Translations under genes and position numbers: made by a program
From: Aphelenchoides besseyi
Taxonomy: Eukaryota > Nematoda > Chromadorea > Rhabditida > Aphelenchoididae
NCBI GenBank assembly: GCA_024699855.1
Contig: JAMPIQ010000001.1
Coordinates: 16,120,001-16,184,000, forward strand
DNA: 64,000 bases
Direction of reading: 5' to 3'
The notes under the pieces: generated by a model
What the model saw: the letters and a program-made list of their open reading frames with translations, nothing else
Told to the model about the DNA's origin: nothing
The model's database searches: none
Shown here: positions 45,977 to 56,020 of the stretch, in pieces
Layout: each line of letters opens with the position of its first letter
How positions within the stretch are numbered: position 1 is the stretch's first letter

Positions 45977-46606
45977 TTATAACTCTTGTTCTTCAGTCTC
46001 TGAGACTTCGAGATCAACGATCGGATTCACATCTTTCGGATCCAACTTCGAAGCCAAAAACACGACGCGTTTGCCTGAAAACATAAGCAAATCGAAGGAT
46101 TGAAAAGAAGCGAACTGACCATCAAGTTCGGCGAATCGAAATTGCAACTTCGAGTCGACATGAATTTTGCAACCTGTCCGTTCTTCCAATCTAAACTGTC
46201 GAATGAAACCAATTGTAAACGAATCACTTACTTCTGCCATTCCGACTTGTCCAACCGATATTTGTGCAAAGACATCAAATGGAACATTTCTTGAACGGTC
46301 AGAAAACTCATCAGATGAATCGTCTTCAGTGATGTTTTTCTGAAACTGAAAACCAGTCAAATGAAGAAGAAGAAGACTGTTAACTTACTGAGAGTCAATG
46401 GATTCTACGCTACGACTCCAGTTGTGTTCGCTTTTGAATTTGTACCAGAAGTCATCGCACGCTGATTTATTGAACAGATGGCCATTTCGAAGGTTGCTGT
46501 AGCAAATAACGTCACGTTATCAGAAGCTATCGACTCACCGTATGTAGTAGCTCATGAGCTGTTTCTCTTCATCTTCCGTATATTTTAAACGTTCACTCAC
46601 GGGCAT
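45977..46606 (-). CDS. Small Myb/SANT-like (Rap1-Myb type?) protein, 5 exons
   Basis: Exons 46606-46539, 46496-46389, 46345-46232, 46190-46120 and 46074-45977 give 152 residues with consistent phases. The N-terminal part (residues about 5-65) looks like a Myb-type helical domain: YTEDEEKQLMSYYI, a helix with DDFWYKFKSEH, then NWSRSVESIDSHF. This is the tryptophan spacing of Rap1-type Myb folds. The C-terminus is acidic (VSETEEQEL). Exon 3 is open in two frames. I chose the one that fits the phase-2 canonical splice sites on both sides; the other is acidic and looks coding but cannot be entered from the GTAAGT donor. The gene lies 299 nt downstream of WASP on the same strand, close enough for shared processing. 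Function, perhaps DNA binding, is inference. Confidence 0.7.
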
Positions 46607-46905
46607 TTCGCAGAAAATTTTCGTGAACGCAAATCGTCGAACGTCGACTTTCGCAGCGAACGGAAAGCAAACTGCGAAGTTGAGTTGCGGGAATCGGAAG
46701 CCGAAGTTGTTCGTTGAGTTTCGCACTTTTTTGCTTGCAATTCGATTGCATTTTAATGTCAGATCTCAACACAAACGACTTGGTTAATAATCGGAAACTT
46801 TATTTCAATGATTAACACACAAATGCATAGAAGTGTGTGCGATAGAAAAAGAACGAAAACAATAGATTTCTTTCAAATGTTTTAGTTTTGTTGATTTGAT
46901 GGCGT

Positions 46906-49083
46906 TCAATCGTCCTCCCAATCCGAATCGTTTGTGTCCGAGTTGTCCGATTCTGAAAACATAACTGAGATTGCAAAGGTACGGATAGAGACTTACCGTC
47001 CGTGTTGTTGATGTTCTTGCGTCGTTCTTCCAATGCTCGTGCCAACGCACCGGCGATTCCGCCAATTTCGCTTACATTCGACGTCGACTTTCGATTCTCG
47101 GCGTCCGATTGATCGACCTGAAGATTTGAGAAGAGAAAATGAAATCGCGTTTGAAGACAACTCACGTGTTTCAGTTGAGCTCCCGCTTTGATTTGTTGCA
47201 TCATTTGATCTCGTCCGTTACCCGTTGATGTGGAGCCGACGACGTTGCCCAAAGGTGAGCGTTCCGGCGGCGGATCGATGTGCTTTAGTTTTTTACCCGC
47301 TTGAATTTGAGCTAAGAGATTGGCACGACCATTGGAAGCAGCCGGTGGTGCAGAGGTTGTTAAATTTGTCGACGGCATTGGAGGCGGTGGAGGTGGTGGG
47401 GCGATCGGAGCATTGGATGAAGGCTGAGGCAATTGTGGAGTACTTGGCGCATCTTTTTTCACCGGAGGCAAAGGAGGAGCGGGTGGTGGCGGACCCGGGC
47501 GATTTTGTGCCGACGTTTGTGGTTGAGAAGAATTATAGGTTGGAGCAGAGTTCTGATTGATTTGCGGAGTTGGAGGCAACGGAACTTGAGAGTGTGAATA
47601 AGATCCGTGAGTCGATGGTCCTCGTCGATCGTATTGATGCTAAAACAAAATAGTCCAAAACAGTTGAAGATGTAGCTTACCGTCGTCTTTGACTGTTGAT
47701 CCGCGTATGGATGTCTCTGCATATCGGATGGTGGCAAAGGCCGACTCGGCGGTGGTCCTCTCGAATGGTAATTCGTCGTTGTATGCATCGAAGAGTCGCG
47801 AACTGGAGCTAAAGGTGGTACAGGAGCCGCTGAAACACTGCCAGGCATCAATGAGAAGCCGGTACCGCGTTGCGGAGTCAAAGTCATCGAACTGGGCGGA
47901 TGAAATTGAGTGGATTGATTGCCACGATGCAAAGTTGAAGTTGTCGCGTACGGATTCACGGTCCCGGCGTTCATTGACGAACTTGAAGAGGACGAGTGTC
48001 CGGGTTGATCTCGATAATCACTAATGAAGTTGCGAGCAAAAACCAGCTCTTCGTGAGACATTCGAGTGGGATCTGAACCGGCTTGTTGCAGGATCTGTTT
48101 AACATTCTCGTCCAACGGAGCGTCGCCATGAATCTCTTGACAGAAGCCGTTTTCCACGTCCCAACCGACGTGAACTTTGTGGCTAAAACGAAGCAATAAA
48201 TCGAATTAAAGAGCAGATAACTTACGTGAAATTCGTCGGAAGTCCGATGTCTTCTTTTCGGATTTTAGGTTTTTTTTTGTTCTTCTGATCTTTTGAGTCT
48301 TTAGAGCTTTTCTTCGAAAACATTGACGTGTTACTCGCGTTCACCGAAACCGGAGGCACCGAGCCAACCTCCGTGATACCGGGCGATTGGAATTTCTGGT
48401 GTTGAGCGGATTGATGCGGTGGTGAAGGTCGATAAGGCGTAATGTTCTGATGGTTTGGCATTGGCGTGGATTTCTGATCTAAAGAACAATCCAAATCAAA
48501 CGGAAGACTTTGGAAACCTACTTTTCGACTCTTCTTCGTATCGTTTCTCCAAATGCCGTTTTAGGTTCACAGCTTCTTCATCGTCCGAAAAGTTGAGACC
48601 ATAAATGCAATGGTCGGATTCGAAAGACAGCAATTTGCGACAATGACTGTAAGATTTGGCTCGAAAACCTTTGTATCTGAAACACGGAAATCAAATCGAA
48701 GAATCCGAGAAGCAAGCCTACAGCGGTTGTTCCCACAGCATTTGAGCGTTGTAGATGTCGTAGAGTTTAAGAGCGTACTCTTTGCGTTGATAGTCCTTAA
48801 CCAGCGAAACAACTCCAACGTGCTCGTGTGACCACGCGCCTCCGGAAGCTCGTAGCAGTTGAACCACAGCAGCAGCCAAAGAAATTCGTTTCGGTCCGAG
48901 AGTCTCGAAAAGCAGTTGATTTTCCTGTCTGGTCAAAAGATGTGATCCCGAGTTTTCGGGTCGTTCTTTGCGTTTCTTCGATTCCGTCGACTGTAGAGCT
49001 TGCGAGCGATGTCCGACCGTTGATCCATGATCATAAGCGTTGATGGCACTGCCACCCGGCTGTCTTCGTGCAGCGCCCAACAT
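46906..49083 (-). CDS. WASL: WASP / N-WASP actin-nucleation promoting factor, 7 exons
   Basis: Exons 49083-48722, 48676-48522, 48478-48226, 48182-47681, 47639-47166, 47117-46997 and 46952-46906 give 637 residues. All WASP modules occur in order. The WH1/EVH1 domain is at about 50-165 (VVSLVKDYQRKEYALKLYDI). A lysine-rich basic stretch precedes the Cdc42-binding GBD/CRIB at about 244-285 (IGLPTNFTHKVHVGWD). A long proline-rich region follows. Two WH2 motifs come next (LLAQIQAGKKLKH and MMQQIKAGAQLKH), then the central helix GALARALEERRK and the acidic DSDWEDD tail with its tryptophan. The protein activates Arp2/3 downstream of Cdc42. It is the double-WH2 form seen in N-WASP and nematode WSP-1. 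TTTTCAG lies 30 nt upstream of the chosen start; an upstream coding exon cannot be excluded. AATAAA (minus) is at 46804-46799. Confidence 0.96.
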
Positions 49084-50837
49084 ACGAGGCTCAACGGGGG
49101 AAAAATGTGTTGCCTGAAAATGCGATTGTTAAAATGAATCACAACGGGACATTGACGTAAACGAATTCTATTGCTTTTGCTGAGTGCAACGATAAGAGAG
49201 AATTGATGGAGACTACAAAAACCACGAGGCGAAACTCATTACTTGCGAGTGGTGGACTACTAGGACGAGAAATTTTGTTCGCGAAGGTGCAGCGAAAAAC
49301 TGATGAGACGAAGAACAATCGAAACGATTAAAAAGTCGACCAACAGTTCCGTTCGCTTCAGCAGCTCCACTCCTCTTAAGGTGCAGCCCGAGGGGGTTTC
49401 GGAGCGTTTCGACGCTCAATGGCGTCCGCGATCGTCGATGGCCACAAACGTTTTACGATTCGCGCGCAACTTCCTTCCTCGAATTCCCACGTTTAAACGA
49501 ATCGAAAGACGAAAATCGACATCCGCGAATACACAAAAACGCGCCGACTGCCACTTCTGTTTATTGGGCGAGCGCGTCGTCGTCAATGATAAGAAGAACG
49601 GTTGGTGAGTAATCAGTGTAACGTTGTGTGGGGTGGGAAGAAATCGAACAGACGCAGTTTGGCCGATTGCTTCACTCGAGAGGACGGAAAGAAGTGCGTG
49701 TGATCAAACGAAAAACGTTTCCACACCGCGCGTTCAAGAGCCGACGTCCGAATTGCATGGTGGTGACCAAACGAGCGGTTTTTGTTGTTTTTTTGTTGTT
49801 TTAACACACGGACGTCTGCGCAACGCGTGTATCCGCGCTTCTTTGGCGCCCACACATTCGGACGTCCATCAACCACGAGAAGAAACCGGAGAGTTGCACG
49901 ACAACGGGGAGCGTAGAGGAAAAATATTCGCACTCAAAAACGTTGGTGCGATTTTAGAGACCGTGGACTGCGGAGCGAACGGTCGCGTAATTTTTGTGAG
50001 GCGCGAAATCCGCATCCGATATCCGATCGATCGTCAGCGCAACCGGGCGAGTTCGTTGGCTGATTCATCGCAAACGGGGAAATCGACTGCAAAGCAAAGG
50101 CGCCGATCGGCCAACTGATCACAACATCTGCTTCCGACGTTTTTGTTGTTCACAAGCACTTGGTCGGCATTCACGTCGATCGGAAGTTGAAAGGAAAACG
50201 AACTGAAAACTCGCCGTTAACCGAAAAGGTTCATGAATCAGATCGCTTGTCGAAATCAGAAGCGAAACAGTCGGGAGTGTTGTACGTAGAAGCGGACCGA
50301 GTGCCAACTTGTTCGTTGAAAACGTTTCGCCTATCGATTTTCTCGTTGGAAACTAAGTGTCGTTACGGAAAATAACTGGTTCGGGTTACATTGGAGCTTT
50401 TTTTGGCTCGTGAGCGCGATTAGGACTTCAAAAGCCGAAGAAAAACAGTTCGAAGGTCGTGAGTGTTCTCATCGTCATTTGGACTCATTTCAATGGATTT
50501 CGAAGGCCGTTTGCTTTTTAATTGGCCTTTTCAACAATCAATCTTCCAGTGCACGCTATTCGGCGCGGAAGTCTGTTGCTCTAGTAACAAAGTTCGAACG
50601 CAAAGAAACTTGTTCCTGCGCCTTCTTGCGCTGCCAGTCCCTTTCAATTCGTTTGTTTTCTTCTCGACTTTTTGAGATTTGCGGTTTTTTGCCTCCAAAC
50701 AGTCGGCCATATGGTTTGGAGCATTGAAAGTGTTTTTTACTCTCAAACTATTCATCATAGCGAGCGGACTCATTCGTTTTGTTTATTTTTAAGATTGGCG
50801 AGAAGACGTTTTTTCGTTTTCAGATCTCAACTTTCGA
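49084..50837. promoter_or_regulatory. Divergent intergenic of WASP and TPRKB, 1.75 kb
   Basis: It holds the promoters of both flanking genes. Open frames of 101 and 164 codons on the plus strand (49303-49608, 49624-50118) are Arg/Thr-rich, lack motifs and have antisense counterparts, so they are not called. TTTTCAG at 50817-50823 lies 14 nt before the TPRKB start codon. Confidence 0.45.
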
Positions 50838-51600
50838 ATGACGAAGGATCGTTCTCACTTGTACGCTCTTCAACCAGGTTTTGAAAGCTTCAACTGATAT
50901 CCATTCCTTGATTTCAGATCCCTACGACGAAACTCAACGGCGATATCTTCGCGTCTGCTTGTTCCAAGATGTCAAGAATGCCGTCGAACTGCGTGAATTG
51001 CTTCGAAATGGCAAAATCGATGCGGCGATGATCAGAGCCGAGTTGGTAAGTTTCAACAAGTTGAACATCTTGAGCTGTGATTTTAGGTTCTGGAACCGTT
51101 CATTCTCTTGGCAGCCGCGAATCGTGCAGTTCATCAAGCAGCTCATAACCGGTTAGTTAACTCCAATTCAATGGGTTTTGTACTCGGATTTTCAGGATGT
51201 TTACACGCTCACTTTCCGCTGAACTCATCTACTCACTATCTCCAACTAAAAATGTACGTTTCTCTTTTTAGTTTCTCTTACACTCGCCTTCAGATTTCGG
51301 ATTCGTTGAACGCGTTTGGAATCGCCGAGAACAGCAAAGTCCTGATCGTTGCTGTTTTCGACGATGAAAAAGGATCGAAGATGAGTAAGATCGTAAAGAA
51401 GGTGGACGGAACTGCTGTTCCGATCGACAACTTGAACGAAGTGGCGAACTTGCAAATGATCAAAAAGGTGAGCATTTTATATGCTTTGTTATGTTTGGTT
51501 TGCTCTTTAGGTCTACCAGGTTTCTGAGCCGGATGTTGTTGGCGAAAGCATGAGCGACTTGATTATCACAAAACTCGTGACCAAGGACCTGGTTCTCTAA
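50838..51600 (+). CDS. TPRKB: KEOPS subunit TPRKB / Cgi121, 6 exons
   Basis: Exons 50838-50877, 50918-51045, 51087-51151, 51196-51253, 51294-51467 and 51511-51600 give 184 residues, close to human TPRKB at 175. It is the PRPK-binding subunit of the KEOPS complex that makes t6A37 in tRNAs. Family-specific blocks are visible: CLFQDVKNAVELR, ILLAAANRAVHQA, RSLSAELIYSLSP, SDSLNAFGI and the C-terminal DLIITKLVTKDLV. The first exon codes only 13 residues; its donor (GTTTTG) is weak but gives the right phase and a family-like start. The small protein probably acts in cytosol and nucleus. Confidence 0.94.
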
Positions 51601-52144
51601 TGCGATTTGCAATCACAGAATCTGAGCTTTTTTATCTTCGAATATCAGTTTCAATTTGCGCATGGTATTTCCTTTCACAGTGTTGATTCACTTACCCCAA
51701 AACTTTAGTTTTACTCGTAGATCAAAACTGCCGTTAACTCCAAAGCAATAAGAATTGTTTTCGTTAGAAGTTTGTTGGCATTTTACGTTGTCAGTTCTTA
51801 TCCACTAGTTTCGCAGATCTCCCAAATTGTCTCGGTTGACTTGAAATTGAACCCGACTTTGCCCTCAACCAGTGATTGTATTCGCATAACTTTCTTCGAA
51901 ATAAATTTGTGATGTTAAAAGTCGATAAAAGTTGTCGCAACTTGATTTCAAGCAAATCGGGTGAGTCAAAAGTTGCCAACTGCACGGTTCCTTTTAATGT
52001 GTTTTAAGGGTGTGGTCTCATGAGTTATAAACTGCACTTGTTGGAGGTTTTTTGGATGAAAATGAACAGCAAGCAAGTTGGCGATTTGGCTCGAATTCAG
52101 TTCATTGCCGCCATGATCATCAGTTTCCAAACGAAAAGCCGAAA
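51601..52144. other. Intergenic, TPRKB 3' flank
   Basis: AT-rich, 0.54 kb. No AATAAA was found close behind the TPRKB stop. An open frame preceding 52145 continues in the frame of the next gene without an ATG, so an additional upstream exon of that gene is possible. Confidence 0.45.
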
Positions 52145-53584
52145 ATGTTCGCTGAAGATTATCGACGTGTGAGTCCTCCGCCTTTAAAAGTTCTTCAACA
52201 CTTGATAGTGAGTGTCTTATTCATGACATTATTTCTTGTATTAAGCACGCATCTCGCAAAAACCATAATGCTGTGGTTGCGTTCTTTCGCTGGTGTAAAC
52301 TCGAAATTGTTTGGCCAAAAGCCGACGGAGCAAAATATGAAGAAATCTACTGGCGTGATCATCAGTCAAAGTTCATGGAACTGAACACTCCGTTAACAAG
52401 TCCTTAAAGACCAACTGAAAGCATTAACTGTGCCAGTAGATCGAACAAACAACGGTCAAATAGTTTTCCACGAAATGAACGGTAATGTTGTTTGGTTTCC
52501 ATTTGACATACTATTTGAGTTTATGAATCTCGATCTAATTGAGAGATATGTAAATGAACTGAAAGTTCACAAGAGTTTGACTGAACATGTCGACGAGATC
52601 GTCCAACGGTTCTCATGTAAGTATGCAACACAAAAACTGCTAGATTTCACTTATAGCAATTGAACATCTGATTATTCCACCAGAAGCAGATGAAATCGGT
52701 TTTCGCCTCATTAAACGTTTCGCTTCAACTCTTCGATATCTGGATTGTTCTTATACACTTTCACAACGAGAAGATTTCCCACAGTTGGAGCTCAAACGCT
52801 ACTCTTCAAATGGTCCACTGTTCACGATCTTAGCAGGCAATTAAGTTTCGTTGCATCATGAGCATTTTTTAGGTAGTGGAAAGCGCTCAATTAGACGGAT
52901 ACTGGAAATGCCGACCGAAGAAGTCGACTTGTCCAGCAGTCAATGCGGTGGTATCGATCGCATCGAAAGAGACGTTCAATTTCATGCAAAGATTCAAAAA
53001 CTCAAAACTGCACTTTACAGTCATCGAGGTATCCAGTTGGATAGAACGAGTGCTAGCCAACTATTACGCTTACTTGGATCGCAATGCAAAAACGTTAAAA
53101 GAATTCGAAATGATCCTGCCACAAAGCGTAATTTGTTTGTTATATCAATCAATTTCACTGGTATTTTAGTCACGTGAAGGATGGAAAGTGCATAAAAAGG
53201 GACAAAAGCTTGTGGACTTACCGATCTACCGACAGACGTGTCATTTCGCTAACCTTTTCCACGAACATCTGCATTCTAATAGTAGTCGATCTTATTAAGT
53301 TCGTTTGATACAAATTGCCTACGCATTCTTTGAAGACGAGGTTTGTTCTTTCAATCGTATATCTTTAGTCTTAATTTCAGCGATTGCCATGTGTTAGTTG
53401 GGTTCTCAGTGCAACACTCGAAGATGGTAACTTTGAGCTCGGAATACGTGGATACCCAAAGCCGTTCATTCAAATGACATTCAAATTCGAACAACTGAAG
53501 CATTTTGGTCCACTTTTTGAACCTCATCTCGAAAAGTTTTGTTTGTACTTAACTGAACGATTCAACATTCCCTACGAGTCTTAG
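52145..53584 (+). pseudogene. Multi-exon gene of unknown family, possibly decaying (weak F-box-like segment)
   Basis: Exons about 52145-52168, 52246-52399, 52437-52616, 52657-52836, 52873-53127, 53170-53340 and 53381-53584. Most joints are canonical and the protein looks real (about 360 residues, rich in aromatic residues). Residues with VVWFPFDILFEF followed by a helical stretch resemble an F-box, and LRYLDC recalls nematode F-box/LRR proteins; this is a weak hint. Two faults appear. After 52836 there is no GT donor in the phase needed to enter the frame of exon 5 that looks coding (WKCRPKKSTCP); a GC donor (AG|GCAATT) leads to another frame. In exon 6 a TAA at 53296-53298 interrupts an otherwise continuous frame. 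An extra intron (53238-53299) could remove it. Hence either a recent pseudogene or unusual splicing. AATAAA is at 53616-53621. Confidence 0.6.
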
Positions 53585-54218
53585 AGTTTTCAATGGAAAC
53601 ATTAGATGTTCTTTTAATAAAAGGAAATTTTGTTTGGGAATTTCCACAAACTGAACACCTTTTTTTGTGCCGAAGTGATGTTGAAGTTGCGCGATTTTGT
53701 GATTGAGTTCTCGCATCGCCACTTTAAGTCATTGGTTAGTATATTGCTCTTTGACTTTTGATTAGAATCTTTAATAAACAGATTCCACAAATTTAAGGAC
53801 TTCAGAGTCCAAGATGCCAACAATGTATCCTTTCGTCTATTAATAGTTCCTGTTTCAGTAATCATTTGTCGGTGGACAAGAACCAAAACGCAAAGATTAC
53901 TAAAAGAATCATATTCGATTTGAAATCTCTATTGCTCGATAACACCAGAAACGCTGGATTTTAAGCTCCAACAAAAAGTTTCTTTGAATTACACTTTTGT
54001 TGTTCCGATTACTTACTTCCGTCCAATCTAAATGGGGCTTGTAATCAGCAATTTGATTTGTGGAAATGGTTAATCTTCTTGTACTAAAAAATGTGTGACA
54101 AGATTCCTTGAATTCTAACGAAACCGTTTCGAGACTCGATGCTGCTTATTCAGTGAAGTTATGAAAACAGCAATCAATCAAACGGAAAAGTTTTGTTGAA
54201 AGACCTGACTGTTTAGTG
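53585..54218. other. Intergenic, 0.63 kb
   Basis: It begins with the 3' flank of the preceding gene (AATAAA at 53616-53621). A 90-codon minus-strand frame at 53614-53886 has no motif or splice partner. Nothing else was recognised. Confidence 0.45.
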
Positions 54219-54594
54219 ATGCATCGAAGATGGATGAGAAGGCAAAGCACGATGGTAATCACTCGGTTGTTTGTTGTGAATTTCATTTTACTAATTAGAA
54301 ATTCTGTTTACTTTACGAAATGACTTCTGACGAAAAGTTATGTGTTGGTCAACAGTAAGTAGTGACTGCTCTGTAGTCAAAAATAATGGTTTATAGACAA
54401 ACAGCTACAAGTTTACAAAAGGAATTAGCATTGTTATGAAATGAGATCATAGAGAGATGGTTCGACGGAATGATTCAGAAAAAATCATTTGCGCAATTGG
54501 AATGTGCCCGAAATGTCTATGATTGGCCGGATCATTTCAATACTTCAACCGGTGAGTTTGGAGACGAACTCATCAGACTAAACGCTTCGGTTTG
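54219..54594 (+). CDS. Short gene with an internal stop, convergent overlap with a GPCR
   Basis: Exons 54219-54254, 54299-54354 and 54397-54439 give a 44-residue protein (MHRRWMRRQSTM, KFCLLYEMTSDEKL, then QQTATSLQKELALL) ending at TGA 54437-54439. The splice sites are canonical. The same frame then continues 51 codons to TGA 54592-54594 with a strongly protein-like sequence (NEIIERWFDGMIQKK, VYDWPDHF). The last 63 nt overlap the end of the GPCR gene on the other strand. No family recognised. It may be a 95-residue gene broken by one stop, a readthrough gene, or chance. Confidence 0.4.
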
Positions 54595-56020
54595 ACGGCG
54601 CTGTCTTTCGATCTCGCCTTTTCGCATACTATGCAAACTGCTTCCTCGTCGTGATGCATAGCTTGTCTGAAGAGAATGTTGAAAGTCAAGATGACACTGA
54701 GTACCTACTTTGCGATAGTCATGTTCGCTTACACCAAGCTGCGCCAACCACAAGTAGTCGGATTTGTTCAGACACGGGCAGAGTAATTTCACGGCTGTTC
54801 GTCTAAAACGACGACCGAAAATCGAGTAGATTAGAATGTTTGATGCACTAAAACGATTACGGAGTTTGAACATCGAAATGTTTCTTCTTACGAGTTCACG
54901 CAGACCATCAAATTGCCGATAGGAATTCTCAAACGATAGTAATTGGGAAAGTAATCGAAGGCCTCCAAAACGTGATTAACTCCGGCCAACAACTGACAGA
55001 CAATGAAAGTTGAGATCATTACAAGAGCCATTATCGTGCATCTAAACAACAATCACAAATGAAATGACTCGTGACTTACCGTCTTTCTTTGTCATCGACT
55101 TTCATGTTTCCCTCAACCAAGGATTGTCGTTTACGATACGCGGTGTGAACTGCGCGTACGACCGTGACATTCAATATGATCATTAAAGTCCACGGAATTA
55201 CGATCAAAAACAATAGATAACCGTAGGTATTGTAGATCTAAAACACAACTCTTTAACGTTGTTCTCATTCCGTCAATTCACCATAATGTAGAGTTCATTT
55301 TGTCGCAGTTCGGTTGCCAGCAACCGACCGCATTCATCCAAACGTAGCTCAAAAACTGAAGGCATTTTGTAGAGCAAACTGATCGTCCCGATAGTCAGTA
55401 GTACGCAAAGAGCCTAAATATATAAATACCAGATATTATTTGCAATATCAACTTACTTTGAACGAAGTGCATAAGACTCGAGTTTTCAGCGGATACTGTA
55501 CGGCAAGATAACGATCTACCTAAATCGAATGCTTGCTATCGTGTTGATTATAGAAGCTCACCGTAACGGCAACACACGTCCAAACACTTGCGGTTTGTGA
55601 GACCAACGAAATCGGAAATGTGACCAACGCCGATCGCCAAAAGAAATGACAAATGAAATCGTTGCCCTAAACGAAAAATTCAATCAACTTCCATCCCTTC
55701 CAAACTGCTACCGTGCGCATGCAGATACTCATCGGTGGATAAATGAACAGTGACATAGTGAGAAGAAGAAGGTCAAAGAAAGATAAACCAGCTAGGTAGA
55801 TGTTCAATGAGCTGACCATCTTCGGACGTGTGAAAACAATAACGCAAATTGAAGCGGCAAAAACTCCCGGAACACAAACAATGGGAATGAGTACAGTGTT
55901 AATTAGATGATGAATCCACATTGTGTCTGATGGATCAGAGGTTGAAGGTGGAATATGCGGTATGAAGCAACCGACAGGATCGTTCGGATCGACGGTCGTT
56001 GTTATTGACGATTCGGACAT
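54532..56020 (-). CDS. FMRFamide-type peptide GPCR (rhodopsin family), 7 exons
   Basis: Exons 56020-55712, 55666-55562, 55519-55457, 55413-55282, 55237-55080, 55041-54892 and 54847-54532 give 410 residues. Seven membrane helices can be placed. The N-terminus is short and Ser/Thr-rich with a cysteine (VGCF). Helix 1 is followed by RPKMVSSLNIYLAGLSFFDLLLL (helix 2 with the conserved Asp, written here only as a landmark of positions about 72-94). Helix 3 ends with VDRYLAVQYPL (DRY). Helix 7 has NSASNILIY in place of NPxxY, and GRRFRR starts the tail. This matches invertebrate FMRFamide and related neuropeptide receptors such as nematode FRPR/DMSR, Gi or Gq coupled. TTTCAG ends two nt before the start codon. 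The peptide ligand cannot be named. Confidence 0.88.

Noticed and set aside
49303..50118. Two consecutive plus-strand frames of 101 and 164 codons in the WASP/TPRKB interval
   Set aside because: Arg/Thr-rich random-like sequence, no motif, antisense shadows.
52876..53177. Two overlapping frames in exon 5 of the 52-kb gene
   Set aside because: I do not call two genes: one frame is kept because it leaves through the canonical donor at 53128 in phase; the other is probably its shadow.
54437..54439. Selenocysteine reading of the TGA
   Set aside because: No SECIS-like structure or selenoprotein family could be recognised; a stop or broken gene is simpler.
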